DNA from: Enoplolaimus lenunculus
Taxonomy: Eukaryota; Nematoda; Enoplea; Enoplida; Thoracostomopsidae
Direction: 5' to 3'
Length of the DNA stretch: 64,000 nt
Assembly: GCA_030248215.1 (NCBI GenBank)
Contig: JASANG010003597.1
Coordinates: 1-64,000, forward strand
The notes below the pieces were generated by a model. It had not been told where the DNA came from and made no database searches. It saw only the letters and a list, made by a program, of their open reading frames with translations. Made by a program: the position numbers and the translations under genes. This document shows positions 1 to 10,303 of the stretch, in pieces (position 1 is the first letter of the stretch; every line of letters begins with the position of its first letter).

Positions 1-2410
1 TCCGCTGCGTTGTCGATCGTTTTTGTATATGACGGAATGCGAACTTTGTTGAAAAATAGTTTCTCGCATAAAAAATACTGAAAGCGTTTGATGAAAATGT
101 GAATAGAATTTTTGAAAATGATAAAAACATTTTTCTTTAATAAATGGAAATACTTTTCAAGCACAACAAATGACATCACAGGAATATATAGAGAATTAGT
201 GTTGTGCATTGTGCAATTACCACTTTTTCTTCTGGCCGTCCAGGCGGCGGCCAACGAAACGTTTAACCGGGCGGCCGGCCGATCATTGGCCGGCCAATAT
301 ACAAATTTTAAAAATTCTCGGGTTTTTTGTAATGGAATATATCTCGTTACGTTTCTAGAAGCTATACCAATCATTGTAGGCTCAGTATTAATTCAACAAG
401 AAACGAACTCGTGAAGTATACATTAAATAAGAACAATTTCAGTACATAGTATCTCAAAAGCTTCAATAGAATACAACTTACTCATTGGTTCTGAATATTT
501 TTGTATGCCACAACATCTAAGCAAAATATTGCCGATGACTCTCCCTTCATGCAATTAATACGACGAAACATTTAACGACCAAAGAGTATTTTACCTATGT
601 TACGCTGAGGGCCATCCCGCTGTCCCGGGACAACAACAAGCAAAAGTTCGGCGTAGTCAGACCAGAGATCAAAACACGCCTGCTTACAAATACATAGGAT
701 GGTGGAGGTTTGGGGACCGCAGCCTGCTATTTCTGAATGGAGCGTTTCGAAGTCGCATGTGTTTAGGTGGGCGGTAGCCTAGTAAATTTTATTTATATAC
801 AATAAACAAGGCGTAGCCAGGAGGGTTTCCGGCGTCAATTCGACCCGTTTGAACTTAGAAATTTAGTTAAATACTGTGTCTAGTTTAAATGCATCTAAAA
901 AATTTGCCTGCGGCTCTATTTACGTTACACAATGGTTCCTTACTCTTCCGAAACAGTAGGCACAACTCGTAGCTATCACAGACAAACAAAACTAAAACCA
1001 AAACTAACGTCATTTATGTCGAACCTAGCTCACAATTTTACGTTTAAAAATCCACATTGATCAAAGAGAAAATCTCAGATGATTTAATCCGATTACATTA
1101 TTTTTTATTATTGTCAAAAGATGTTTATACTCCAATGAAAGATTTCACAATATTTTATTAAAAGGCAACGAAACCCAGATTATCTTAAGCGCTTTATCTC
1201 ACCACATGAGTTGTCTAGGATACAACTGCAAACATAGTAGTTTTAACTAGATATTTAATCTTAACAATGCGCATAATGATAACCGCGGGCAACAATTTCA
1301 GATTTCAGCAAAAAGCTTTAGAATAGAAATATAAATATTATTATAATATTCAATTATTGATGTGACAACGTTTGTAGTTTTTTCTGTGATAAGCAACTAC
1401 TGGCCGGCCGGCCGATTCCTGGCCGTTACACAACACTATTGAGAACGCTTTGCGCGGATTGTTCAGAATTATAGAACTTTTACATAGGTTTTCAAAATCA
1501 ATCACAAGGAGACAAGTATGTTTGCGGAGAAAACTTTGACCGGAATTGAACAGTTTATTGTTAACTTGCACTGGGAATGATAGCAAAATTTAGTTTTTAT
1601 TTCAAACCACACACGTTCAGCCGTATACATTTCATTGTCTTAAGGAACAGTAAAACCGGACGCTTGCTATACTTTGTGTTTACTTACTAGTGCAAAGAAA
1701 ACCTTTATAGCAGTGCCTTTTTCTCAACTGCAAGTCAACAAGCTGGTATTTAGGTTTTTTCGGTCATTTCCTTGTTTGTACGCGAATGTACAATTAGAAA
1801 CAACCTGGGTTTAAGCGGATAGTAACAATAACGAAAACGGAAATGGATAGTGATCAAAATTAAACGGATATTAAAATATAGGTTTCAAAATCGATTTATT
1901 TGGCTGCCAACGCTACTGAGATATGCATATATTTATCGGGCTTTATAAAATTAGCAAAAATAGCTGGTGCACCTAAAATTTTAAGATTTTGTATGAATTT
2001 CGTAATTTTTATTTCATTTCGAACAATCGCAGTATATCTGTATTGAAAAATTGCGAGATATGTACGTGATTTACAACAAATTTTTGAGCATAACAGAATT
2101 TCCGGTATTTCTATAACAAATGCGAAAACGGAAACGGTACCGATTTTTACCGGAAACGGAAACGGATATATAATTACACCATGTTAGCAACATCCGGTTA
2201 TAAAGAGTTATAGTAAAGTTGAACCTATAGCATTTGCAATCCAATGGCTAAGTTGTTGAGATACAAACGTCCATTTTGAGCAAGTCATAAAAATATACAT
2301 TTTTACAGGGCAAAACATCTCAAAAGAATTATAGCTCTCACTCTTTTATTCAGTTCTGTTATCTCACTATACAGTTTACGACTAAAAGTTTTGAAATTAT
2401 TAGTAATTAA
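1..2410. other. Gene-free left edge with a possible GGCCGGCC-rich inverted-repeat element
   Basis: No coding region can be supported here; the ORFs are short and lack recognisable motifs. At about 196-300 and 1400-1436 the sequence carries matching ends in opposite orientation: TAGTGTTGTG followed by GGCCGGCC blocks on the left, and the reverse (GGCCGGCC, then CACAACACTA) on the right. This suggests a decayed MITE of about 1.24 kb. The same terminus appears reversed near 18,690 (TTGCACAACACTA). I see no convincing target duplication, so the element call is tentative. Confidence 0.35.
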
Positions 2411-2613
2411 GGCCAAAGCAAAGAAAAGGGGCGGAATACTATTATAAGCATATTCCTAAGCCTAAGCCTAAGCATAAACCTAAGCGTAAGAATGAGCACA
2501 TTTTTAAGCCTAAACCTAAGCCTAATCAAAGCAAAGCAATAAGTCTAAAGCTGAAGCTTACTCTATTCAAGTTCTACAGAAAAAAATCTCCGCCCCTGGT
2601 CTTTACATGGGCC
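2411..2613. mobile_element. Short MITE carrying TTAGGC-like (nematode telomere-like) repeats
   Basis: The two ends are inverted: GGCC followed by GGGGCGGA on the left, and TCCGCCCCTGGTC then ACATGGGCC on the right. Between them lies a run of CCTAAG/CCTAAA units, the reverse complement of the nematode telomere repeat TTAGGC with many changes. The same right end recurs alone near 2846-2873 (CCGCCCCTGATC, ACATGGGCC). A related whole unit lies at about 13,437-13,620 and the internal part recurs at 47,227-47,330. The telomere-like repeats therefore travel as part of a mobile element. I see no clear target duplication at this copy. Confidence 0.6.
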
Positions 2614-4009
2614 GGAATTTGTGACATTATGGATTATTTGTGCAGGCTTAAAATTTTGATCGAGTTTTTTGAAAACTGAAAACGTGGAATGCAAACATTT
2701 TTCACTATTTTTTGTTCAAAAAATGTACACAACCCTTTTTCTATGTTCTTCTGACACGGCTGTAGCCAGGGTAAACCAGGATCTGTACCCCCGTGAACAA
2801 ATTTGGCTTTTCATACAAACTTTTGAACTTGTTTTATACTGTGCAAAAACGTTCCGCCCCTGATCTTTACATGGGCCCAAAGTTCTAGCATGCCTCCTAA
2901 AAGTGTTGTAAACCTAACTACTTTAGCTAGATTTGGATATCTACTGAAATTTCAGCTAAACAACCACCTAACGTTTAAGATTTGCTCAAACACGTTTCAG
3001 CAATGGCAGCAATGTGTGTAAGACATCGAAACCAATTACATATTTTAAGTAGGTATTCATATAAAACTATCTGTTCCGCGAATTATGGGGTTTGCGATAT
3101 ACTTTAAAGTGCCGTGCCTCGCGCTTCTGTCCGCGTTTCAAGGGCATGCAAAGATTCTTTTGGCATGAAGCCCCAACTTTTTCATAGAAGGGCAAAACTT
3201 GATGCAGAGGGTCTGGGCCTAACCCTTTGGCAGTACTAGTTTAGTCTTCGTTCGTCGGTGTTAATTTGATAGAAGTACAAAGTTTATACGTCTTATTCTT
3301 TTCGCACGCCTAAGCTTAGGGTTATCGGAGGGTAGACTGAGGCTAAGGTTAAACCTAAACGTATAGCTTAAGCCTTAATAGCCTTCGTGTACATCCTAAT
3401 TCAAAACCCTAACATTGTCAATTCTAATTAATCATTGAAAGTTTTTTCGTTATCTCTTTACTTAAGAGCAAAATTTGTCAATGGAAAGACAGATCGTAGG
3501 TGAAGTCGTAAATAGCCATTGTTTATTTTACTGAAATTAATACTTTCATTCAAACAAACGTAGCGAGCGACCTACTGAAAATTTGTCCCAAAATTGTGTT
3601 TCCCTATAACCCCACCTTAAAGCATCAGTTTTTGATGCATAATTGTACCTACTGTGTTTGTATATGATTTTTGAGGTTTTGAAAAGTTTTGACCTGACCT
3701 CAACATTTGTCACAGAGCAATTTGTGACGTACGTTGAGGTATGGCCAGCGCAAAAATTTCGTTCAGCTACGGTGCGACTGTCTGTCGGAACCGAAATTCG
3801 GCGGTTGAGGATGAAATAATTTACCTGCATGTCGAGAATGCTTCGGAAAATTTGCGTTGCGCTAAACGTAACAACGAAAACGAATGGTATGCAATATTTA
3901 GCGTGCACAGTTACGCATTGTTGCTTGTACGGCTCATACTTAGAACCGTCCGTCAACAATGCCTGAAGTGCATTAGATAAGGCGGTAGAATTTGGTAAAG
4001 CACAAATTT
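2614..4009. other. No gene supported; scattered telomere-like hexamers
   Basis: The stretch holds a solo end of the GGCCCATGTAAAG MITE family near 2846-2873. A loose cluster of CCTAAG/GCTTAG-type hexamers lies at about 3300-3390. ORFs on both strands around 3546-4013 lack any family signature, and I do not call them genes. Confidence 0.4.
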
Positions 4010-4440
4010 GCATAAAACTGCTCAGAACTGCTTATATACAATGCTTAAAAATGGTCGTTTGAAGTTTAAACATTTTATTGTGCCGGGTTGTTGCCCTTTC
4101 GAAACCGGGGCAGCGTCCCTGTTATGGTTGGTGAATATAAATTTTCCATTTCTTCGTTATATCAATATTTTGCGTGCACAGTTAGGCATTGTTGCTTGTA
4201 CGGCTCATACTTAGAACAGTCCATCAACCATACCTGAAGTGCATTAGATAAGGCGGTAGAATTTGGTGAAGCACAAATTGCATAAAACTGCTCAGAACTG
4301 CTTATATACAATGCTTAAAAATGGTCGTTTGAAGTTTAAACATTTTATTGTGCCGGGTTGTTGCCCTTTCGAAACCGATTCAGCGTCCCTGTTATGGTTG
4401 GTGAATATAAATTTTCTATTTCTTCGTTATATCAATATAG
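4008..4440. repeat. Direct duplication of about 165 bp, period about 268 bp
   Basis: The segment beginning at about 4012 (CATAAAACTGCTCAGAAC) recurs at about 4282 with only a few differences over roughly 165 bp, including the shared GTGCCGGGTTGTTGCCC. The copies give rise to two look-alike short ORFs, which are a by-product of the duplication and not evidence of a gene. Confidence 0.75.
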
Positions 4441-4478
4441 TAAGTGTTCAACGTTTTCACGCCTAAAAATTCACCGTA

Positions 4479-4770
4479 GGCGGTATTCAGTATATTTAGT
4501 TACTTCTGGTTAATAATAATATTGAGGACCAGTGTTAGACGTAAAATTTTGTAATGGAATTTAGGTAAATACTCAAGGCGCTATTCAGTATATTTAGCTA
4601 CTTCTGGTTAATAATCCTATTGAGGACCAGTGTTAGACGTAAAATTTTGTAATGGAATTTAGGTAAATACTCAAGGCGCTATTCAGTATATTTAGTTACT
4701 TCTGGTTAATAATAATATTGAGGACCAGTGTTAGACGTAAAATTTTGTAATGGAATTTAGGTAAATACTC
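4479..4770. repeat. Tandem repeat, 98 bp x 3
   Basis: Three copies start at about 4479, 4577 and 4675 with a regular 98-bp period. Each opens with GGCG(G/C)TATTCAG and closes with GGTAAATACTCA. They are nearly identical, so the expansion is recent. Confidence 0.85.
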
Positions 4771-5465
4771 ACTTTCGAAGTTTTGTTCACTGCTCTATTG
4801 TATAGCACCATTTTGACTGACGGATACCATTGCTTTGCGCATGAATACACTTACAAACAAAGCGGTGGAAAATTAAATGTTGCGTTGATAATTATGTAAG
4901 ACGTATTGTGTTGATTATATGGCGCGTATACGAAACCACTTAGGAATATTTTAGTGTTCAGTGTTCCTGATGAAATGTAATCAGTGATTAGATTCAGACT
5001 AGCTTCTCTAGTGAGGTTTATATTTCTGGCTTCGCCACTGTTGCTACTATTTTACTGTTCAGAAATTATTGGCTGTGCAACTGTTTGATTGTTATTGTTG
5101 TAAAACAAAATTCACGGTTTTTTCAAAAATCTATAGGGTATGTGATTTTCTTCTAGACTAAGTAGTGAAATGACGACAGTTTCATTCGTTATAAAGTAGC
5201 ATTTCTGCTGGCACTTTGTAGTAAGTTCAATATTGATGATTGTTTGTTGCTGAAACTTTTTCGCCAATGAAATGTATGGTTACTGTTTATTGTTTCTGTT
5301 GTAATGTAAACTCAACAGATTTTAAGTAAATAGAATGAATCATTTTTAAAAAGTTAGCTTGTGTAAGTGTTTTTACCCCGTCTTCTTGCCAATGTTAGTG
5401 GCTGTTTGTTGTAGTTTGCAGCATTCACAAAAGAAAGTACGCTGCGCCACCAGGAATGACAGGTG
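4771..5465. other. No gene or clear repeat seen
   Basis: AT-rich sequence without a supportable ORF, RNA gene or obvious repeat structure. Confidence 0.4.
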
Positions 5466-5600
5466 GTAGGGTTAACGAGTGCCATTATTTACAATTGCCA
5501 CTCGCTAACTCTTCCTTACCATAATTTTCAATCTAACCATACCCTAACACGTGTCACAGAAATTCTTGTGGCACGTGTTAGGGTATAGTTAACACCTAAC
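5466..5600. repeat. Dispersed palindromic element (two hairpins)
   Basis: Two adjacent inverted repeats: TTAACGAGTG pairs with CACTCGCTAA, and TACCCTAACACGTG pairs with CACGTGTTAGGGTA. Related palindromes built on TTAACGAGT/ACTCGTTAA occur at about 7010-7060 and 35,467-35,676, so this is a dispersed, probably nonautonomous element. Confidence 0.55.
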
Positions 5601-5810
5601 AGGACACCATAAGACATCCACAGCACGTAAACAAACTATATACAAATACCGTGTAAAAAGCTCTTAGAAAATAATAAAGATGTAAACGTAATTTTATCGC
5701 AAATTTTACAACTTAATTAATTAGATTCATTGAAAGTAATAAATTTGAGTTAAGTAATCAAATATACACTGTCAGTACACACAACGATTTCTGTGTAACA
5801 GATGTAAATA

Positions 5811-6998
5811 CCAGTTGTAGTGGGACTACATTTATTAAGCGAAGCTCGAACACACGTAAGCAATTAAGGTAATATGCAAATTAGTTATTAGCTAACTATT
5901 CATTTATCGGTTTTGGAGGTTTGTAAGCAATTTCCTCAGATTCCTCGCACCCAAAAACCCTTCAACCACCCAAATAATTATTGGAATAATTTAAAAAGTC
6001 CTAATTTTGTCTCGTCAATTAAGCAAATATGCAAATCATCTATTAGCTAACTATTCGATAATCGCTTTTAAAGGTTTGTAGACAATTTATTCAGATTCAT
6101 CGCACCTGAAAACGCATTATTGCTGAAATTAGATTGCTTGTAACCCTAATAATTAGTGAAACATTGTAAAAGCGCCTAATTTAGGCTTATCAATTATGCT
6201 TACATGCAAATTATCTATTAGCCAACTACTCAATTATCGGTTTTACACGTTTCTAAACAATTTATTCAGATTCCTCGCACCCGAAAACCTTCATTAAACC
6301 GTAATAATTAATGAAATAATTTAAAAAGTCCTAGTTTTGTCTTGTCAATTAAGCTAATATGCAAATTAGCTATTAGCTAACTATTCAATTATCGGTTTTG
6401 GATGTTTGTAAACAATTTATTCAAATTCCTCGCACCTAAAAACCCTTTAGTGCTAAATTATATTACTTCTAACTTTAATAATTAGTTAAATATTGTAAAA
6501 AGTCCTAATTTAGGCTCATAAACTATGCTAATATGCAAATTATCTATTAGCTAACTGCTCAGTTATCGGTTTTGAGGGTTTGTGAACAGTCTACGCAGAT
6601 TTCTCGTATCCAAAAACCCTTTAATGCTAAAATTAGATTGCTTCTAAATGTAATAATTAGTGAAGTATTGTGGAAAGTCCTAATTTAGGCTTAATTAATT
6701 ATGCAAATTAGCCTGTAGCTAATAAACGACTAAAAAACTTTAAAAGTCAAATGCGAGGTTAACACCCCGGGATAACTGGCTTTCAAATAAAAAAAGTTTA
6801 TCGAAATCGGTTCAGCCGTTCCTGAGATTCTTTTCGGACGGACAGACGGACAGACGGACAGACGGACAGACGGACGGACGGACAGACGGACAGACGGAAG
6901 GACGGACATCCACCTTTCAACCCCCAAGTACAAAACATAAAACGATTCGCAAAACTCCGAGCTTCGCTCGGAGTTTCGCTTCGCTCAATAAATTTGTA
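5811..6998 (-). mobile_element. Helentron-type nonautonomous element (HINE; DINE-1/pearl-like) with tandem core repeats
   Basis: Read on the minus strand, the element starts near an inverted GCTTCGCTCAAT stretch with an AACTCCGAGC/GCTCGGAGTT hairpin. It then has a GTCC/GTCT microsatellite (6838-6907), a conserved core, and about five tandem units of 150-176 bp. It ends in the hairpin GTAGT-CCC-ACTAC followed by AACTGG and a flanking T. A 3' hairpin followed by CTRR next to a T is the Helitron-class signature. The subterminal inverted repeats, tandem core and ACGG-type microsatellite match the DINE-1/pearl group of Helentron derivatives. No Rep/helicase coding is seen. Each core unit begins near ATGCAAAT. 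Confidence 0.7.
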
Positions 6999-7879
6999 GT
7001 TTTGTAGGGTTAACGAGGGGCAATTTTAAAAATTTCCACTAGTTATCCCTACCATATGTCGTTCCCGGCGGCGCAGCGTAATTTCTTAACGTAAATGCTG
7101 CAGTATTTAACTCAGGTTTTGAACGAAACGAAGTAGAAATTATGCCTGCAATTCCCTAAAAACAGTTAATATACCTAGTTTAACTGATCGTTAATTACTG
7201 TTTACCCTCTGTTTTGCTGTTTGTATGCTCCTGTCACAACAATATTTTGGTGTTTTGATAATATGCAACAGTATAATACTTTCATCGACGAATCTAGGAT
7301 TTTGTGGCGGAGGATCAGAGGTTGAATATTTTGTGCATAAGTCAGTGCCGCATCTACGGAATCCGAGATCACTCCTCAGACCAGCGAACTGGGACTACTT
7401 TTCAAACATTTTATCACCTGATCAAAAATTTGAAAAATCTTACAGTTTCTTCGACACTCGTAACTTTCAACGAGTTGATTTCAAGTCACAATGAGCTAAA
7501 TCTACCCCCCAGGGTTTTTGTGAGTTGGTTCTAGCCTTAAGATCCGTCCTTTGATACTTTATATTTGCCTGAAGCCAACAATGGAACTATTGAAACATAT
7601 TGATTTACCATTACACGTAGCAATGCTGAAATGGTCGGTAAACAGTACCAGTTTCCGTAATGTAAACAAATGAAGTATCGAAAAGGGTTTCGTTTGACTT
7701 GAAATGTGTCGCTAATTATGATGGCATTGATACACGCAACTTATGACTTTACACAGGTGTGTTGTATTTGTGCATCTGTGTCTAAAATGAATTATACGCC
7801 AATTGTGTGGTTCTACCTCATTTTTAAACTTAAAGCTGGTTCAGTGCGACTTGCTCAGCGAAACGCCGCGATAGTACTG
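6999..7879. other. No supported gene; palindromic fragment
   Basis: A TTAACGAGG/ACTAGTTAT palindrome at about 7010-7060 relates to the 5466-5600 element. Two short overlapping plus-strand ORFs at 7225-7534 have no recognisable motif and no convincing splice context. I see nothing else. Confidence 0.35.
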
Positions 7880-8140
7880 TAGTGATCTCTGACCCAAATA
7901 ACGTTGAGCTTGAAATTTTAAAGCTGAGTTTTGAAATTACATTTCTAAGTACAAACCTTGCATTATCGCTCAAGCTTTAGATACTAGTTAAACGTTTAAC
8001 TCAACGGATAAATGCAATGCCGGATATATATCAGTATTAACGAAGGGTGGCAGAGCGTGGGTTAAAAAATAAACAGCCCGTAACCGAATAACAGAGGCGC
8101 GGTTCCCTCTGGAGAGGCCAAGTGAATATCAGTCCTCCTT
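7880..8140 (-). repeat. Dispersed repeat, second copy at about 16,915-17,130
   Basis: The reverse complement of this segment matches 16,915-17,130 over most of its length. Shared blocks are ACTGATAT, GGCCTCTCCAGAGGG, TTATTCGGTTACGG, AACCCACGC and ACTGATATATATCCGG. I cannot assign a family; no coding capacity is seen. Confidence 0.6.
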
Positions 8141-8219
8141 ATATTCGAGTAATTAAGTACAGTACACATATATGTTTATTTTCGAGCTTGTTGAAGTTTT
8201 AAAACTGTATTCGCAACTG

Positions 8220-9004
8220 ATTGAGCGAAGCTCGGAGTTTCGCGAAGCGTTTTATGTTTTGTACTTGGGGGTCGAACGGCGGATGTCCGTCCGTCCGTCT
8301 GTCCGTCCGAAAAGAATCTCAGGAACGGCTGAACCAATTTTGATAAACTTTTTTTGTTTGAAAGCCAATTATCCTGGGGTGTTAACATCGCATTGGGGTT
8401 TTAAATTTTTAAGCCGTTTATCAGCTACAGGCTAATTTGCATAATTAGTTAAGCCTAAATTAGGACTTTCCGCAATATTTCACTAATTATTACAGTTAGA
8501 AGCAAATTAATTTTAGCATTAAAGGGTTTTTGGGTGTGAGGAATCTGCGTAAACTGTTTACAAACCTCCACAACCGAGAATTGACCAGTTAGCTAATAGA
8601 TAATTGGCATATTAGCATAGTTTATAAGCCTAAATCAGTACTTTTTACAATATTTCACTAATTATTAAGGTTAAAAGCAATATAATTTCAGCACTAAAGG
8701 GTTTTTTGGTGCGAGGAATTTGAATAAATAGTTTACAAACATTCAAAACCGATAATTGAATAGTTAGCTAATAGCTAATTTGCATATTAGCTTAATTGAC
8801 AAGACAAAACTAGGACTTTTTAAATTATTTCATATAATTATGAGTGTTTAATGAAAGTTTTTGGGTGCAAAGAATCTGAATAAATTGTTTACAAACCTCC
8901 AAAACCGATAATTGAATAGTTAGCTAACAACAAATTTGTATATTACCTTAATTGCTTACGTGCTTTCGCGCGTCGCTCAATAAATGTAGTCCCACTACGA
9001 CTGG
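8220..9004 (+). mobile_element. Helentron-type nonautonomous element, copy 2
   Basis: Same family as 5811-6998 but in plus orientation and with fewer core units. It begins with TTGAGCGAAGCTCGGAGTTT, continues with a short GTCCGTCC microsatellite (8285-8312) and the GAACGGCTGAACC block, then about three core units. It ends with GTAGTCCCACTAC, GACTGG and a flanking T. Together with copy 1 it brackets about 1.2 kb of unrelated sequence, so the pair is two inverted copies and not one element. Confidence 0.7.
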
Positions 9005-9114
9005 TTCCTAATGCTTTAATAGCGATAAGTGCAAGGACACCAAGAAGAATTTTGATGTTTCTCTAACATTTAATTAATATATTAGTTTTTGAAATTGACA
9101 ACAATAACCCAAAC

Positions 9115-10227
9115 ATGCAGCAAAAACCTTTACTTATTGGAACAGACAAGATAAATCCACGTGAACCAAGTGTATGTATGCGGTTTGCTCGATTAACGGC
9201 TTACACAATCAACTCTCGTTTTCGAATAGTTGAAGCATCCGATAAGGGTTTTGGTACTCCGGCTCAAAACGGTCTGAATAGCTCAGGCTTATTTCGTGAT
9301 ATGAGCATGGGTATGGTTGACGTAACTATGCCTTGCATGACTCCTAGCAAGCAAAGGGCCATAGTTTCGGACCGGTTTATTTCTTCGGTTTGTTTAACAT
9401 ACGATTACGGTTTTGTATTTAATATTGAAGCGTTTCGGGTCAAAGATCAATTATCAATATGGTCTTTAATGCCGTGGTACATTTGGTCTCTTGTATTGGC
9501 GTGCGCGCTGCGATCACAAGTGTTTCCTCGAATTCAAACTCGCAACAAGCTTGTCCTGCACTCACTCAGACGTGTTTCAGGTTCGGCAATATTTCTTGGG
9601 TTAATTATTACGATTTGTTTTCAAAATTGTATTCTCGATAAACGTATTCATATGCATTTTCCACCATTTACAACACTACAACAAAGTAAGTTGCAAACTG
9701 CCGCGGACACATTTCATCTTGTTGCTTCTACACGCTTTCTAAACGGTCAGACGTATCTTTATAGTGACAAATTCGTTCGTGAACATGTACACTTTGACGT
9801 ATTACATACAAGGAGGGGATATGAATTTATAAAAAGCAATCCTTCGTTTTATACTATCGATATGAAGCTGTACCTGTTGTGGACAACAAGGCGTAGCCCC
9901 ATTTTAATTGTAGTTAATGTACTTGGCATTAGTGATGGGCAGTTTGGTAGCTATATAAGCTACAAGCTAACGAAACGAATTTCACGACGTATTGCAATCT
10001 CACACATGGCCGTTTGCGAGTCAGGTATTGGATCTAAGCAAACGTACGAACAGCGGAAGCTTGAGCGTGAAAACGCAGACAAAATTCAAAGGGGTCCTGG
10101 GTTTAGAAAAATTGCATTGAAAGAATACAGCGATTTTGTATTATTTCCGGCTTTGCTGTGTGTACCAGTTTTGTTTGAATTTGCTGTTCAACTCAGTTAC
10201 CTCTGTACCACGACTAGTGTTTTCTGA
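9115..10227 (+). CDS. Ionotropic glutamate receptor-like membrane protein (possibly lacking the pore loop)
   Basis: This 370-residue uninterrupted frame resembles the bilobed ligand-binding and membrane part of ionotropic glutamate receptors (iGluRs). Residues 5-100 look like lobe S1: a KPLLIG start, GFGTPAQNG, then GLFRDMSMGMVDV and CMTPSKQR. T76 and R81 have the spacing of the T/R pair that binds the glutamate alpha-carboxyl in GluA2. Hydrophobic segments lie at about 113-133, 155-173 and 341-363, like M1, M3 and M4. Residues 183-335 would be S2. Only about 20 residues separate M1 from M3, with no room for a P-loop, and the SYTANLAAF motif is absent. This recalls the pore-less nematode iGluR-like proteins (from memory). 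No signal peptide precedes M1. ATGCAG at 9115-9120 could instead be a splice acceptor, so upstream exons are possible. AATAAA at 10298-10303 suits a 3' end. Ligand unknown. Confidence 0.6.
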   Translation: MQQKPLLIGTDKINPREPSVCMRFARLTAYTINSRFRIVEASDKGFGTPAQNGLNSSGLFRDMSMGMVDVTMPCMTPSKQRAIVSDRFISSVCLTYDYGFVFNIEAFRVKDQLSIWSLMPWYIWSLVLACALRSQVFPRIQTRNKLVLHSLRRVSGSAIFLGLIITICFQNCILDKRIHMHFPPFTTLQQSKLQTAADTFHLVASTRFLNGQTYLYSDKFVREHVHFDVLHTRRGYEFIKSNPSFYTIDMKLYLLWTTRRSPILIVVNVLGISDGQFGSYISYKLTKRISRRIAISHMAVCESGIGSKQTYEQRKLERENADKIQRGPGFRKIALKEYSDFVLFPALLCVPVLFEFAVQLSYLCTTTSVF

Positions 10228-10297
10228 GCCAGTGAAGTTTTCTATTAACTAGCTTTATTCGTAACATTTGGTTTTCTAGTCTGAAGGCATCGCCGAA

Positions 10298-10303
10298 AAT
10301 AAA
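10298..10303 (+). terminator. Candidate polyadenylation signal of the receptor-like gene
   Basis: AATAAA lies 71 bases after the stop codon of the 9115-10227 frame and on the same strand, the expected position for a short nematode 3' UTR. Confidence 0.5.

Noticed and set aside
2450-2530. A true telomere or chromosome end marked by TTAGGC-like repeats
   Set aside because: The units are degenerate, short and interior, and they recur with shared flanks at 13.4 and 47.2 kb, so they belong to a dispersed MITE.
6730-8435. ORFs with SVRPSVRP-type repeats on both strands
   Set aside because: Products of the GTCC/GACG microsatellite in the Helentron elements.
5811-9004. One large 3.2-kb transposon bounded by the inverted GTAGTGGGACTAC ends
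   Set aside because: Each end belongs to its own complete Helentron-type copy, and the 1.2 kb between them includes unrelated sequence.
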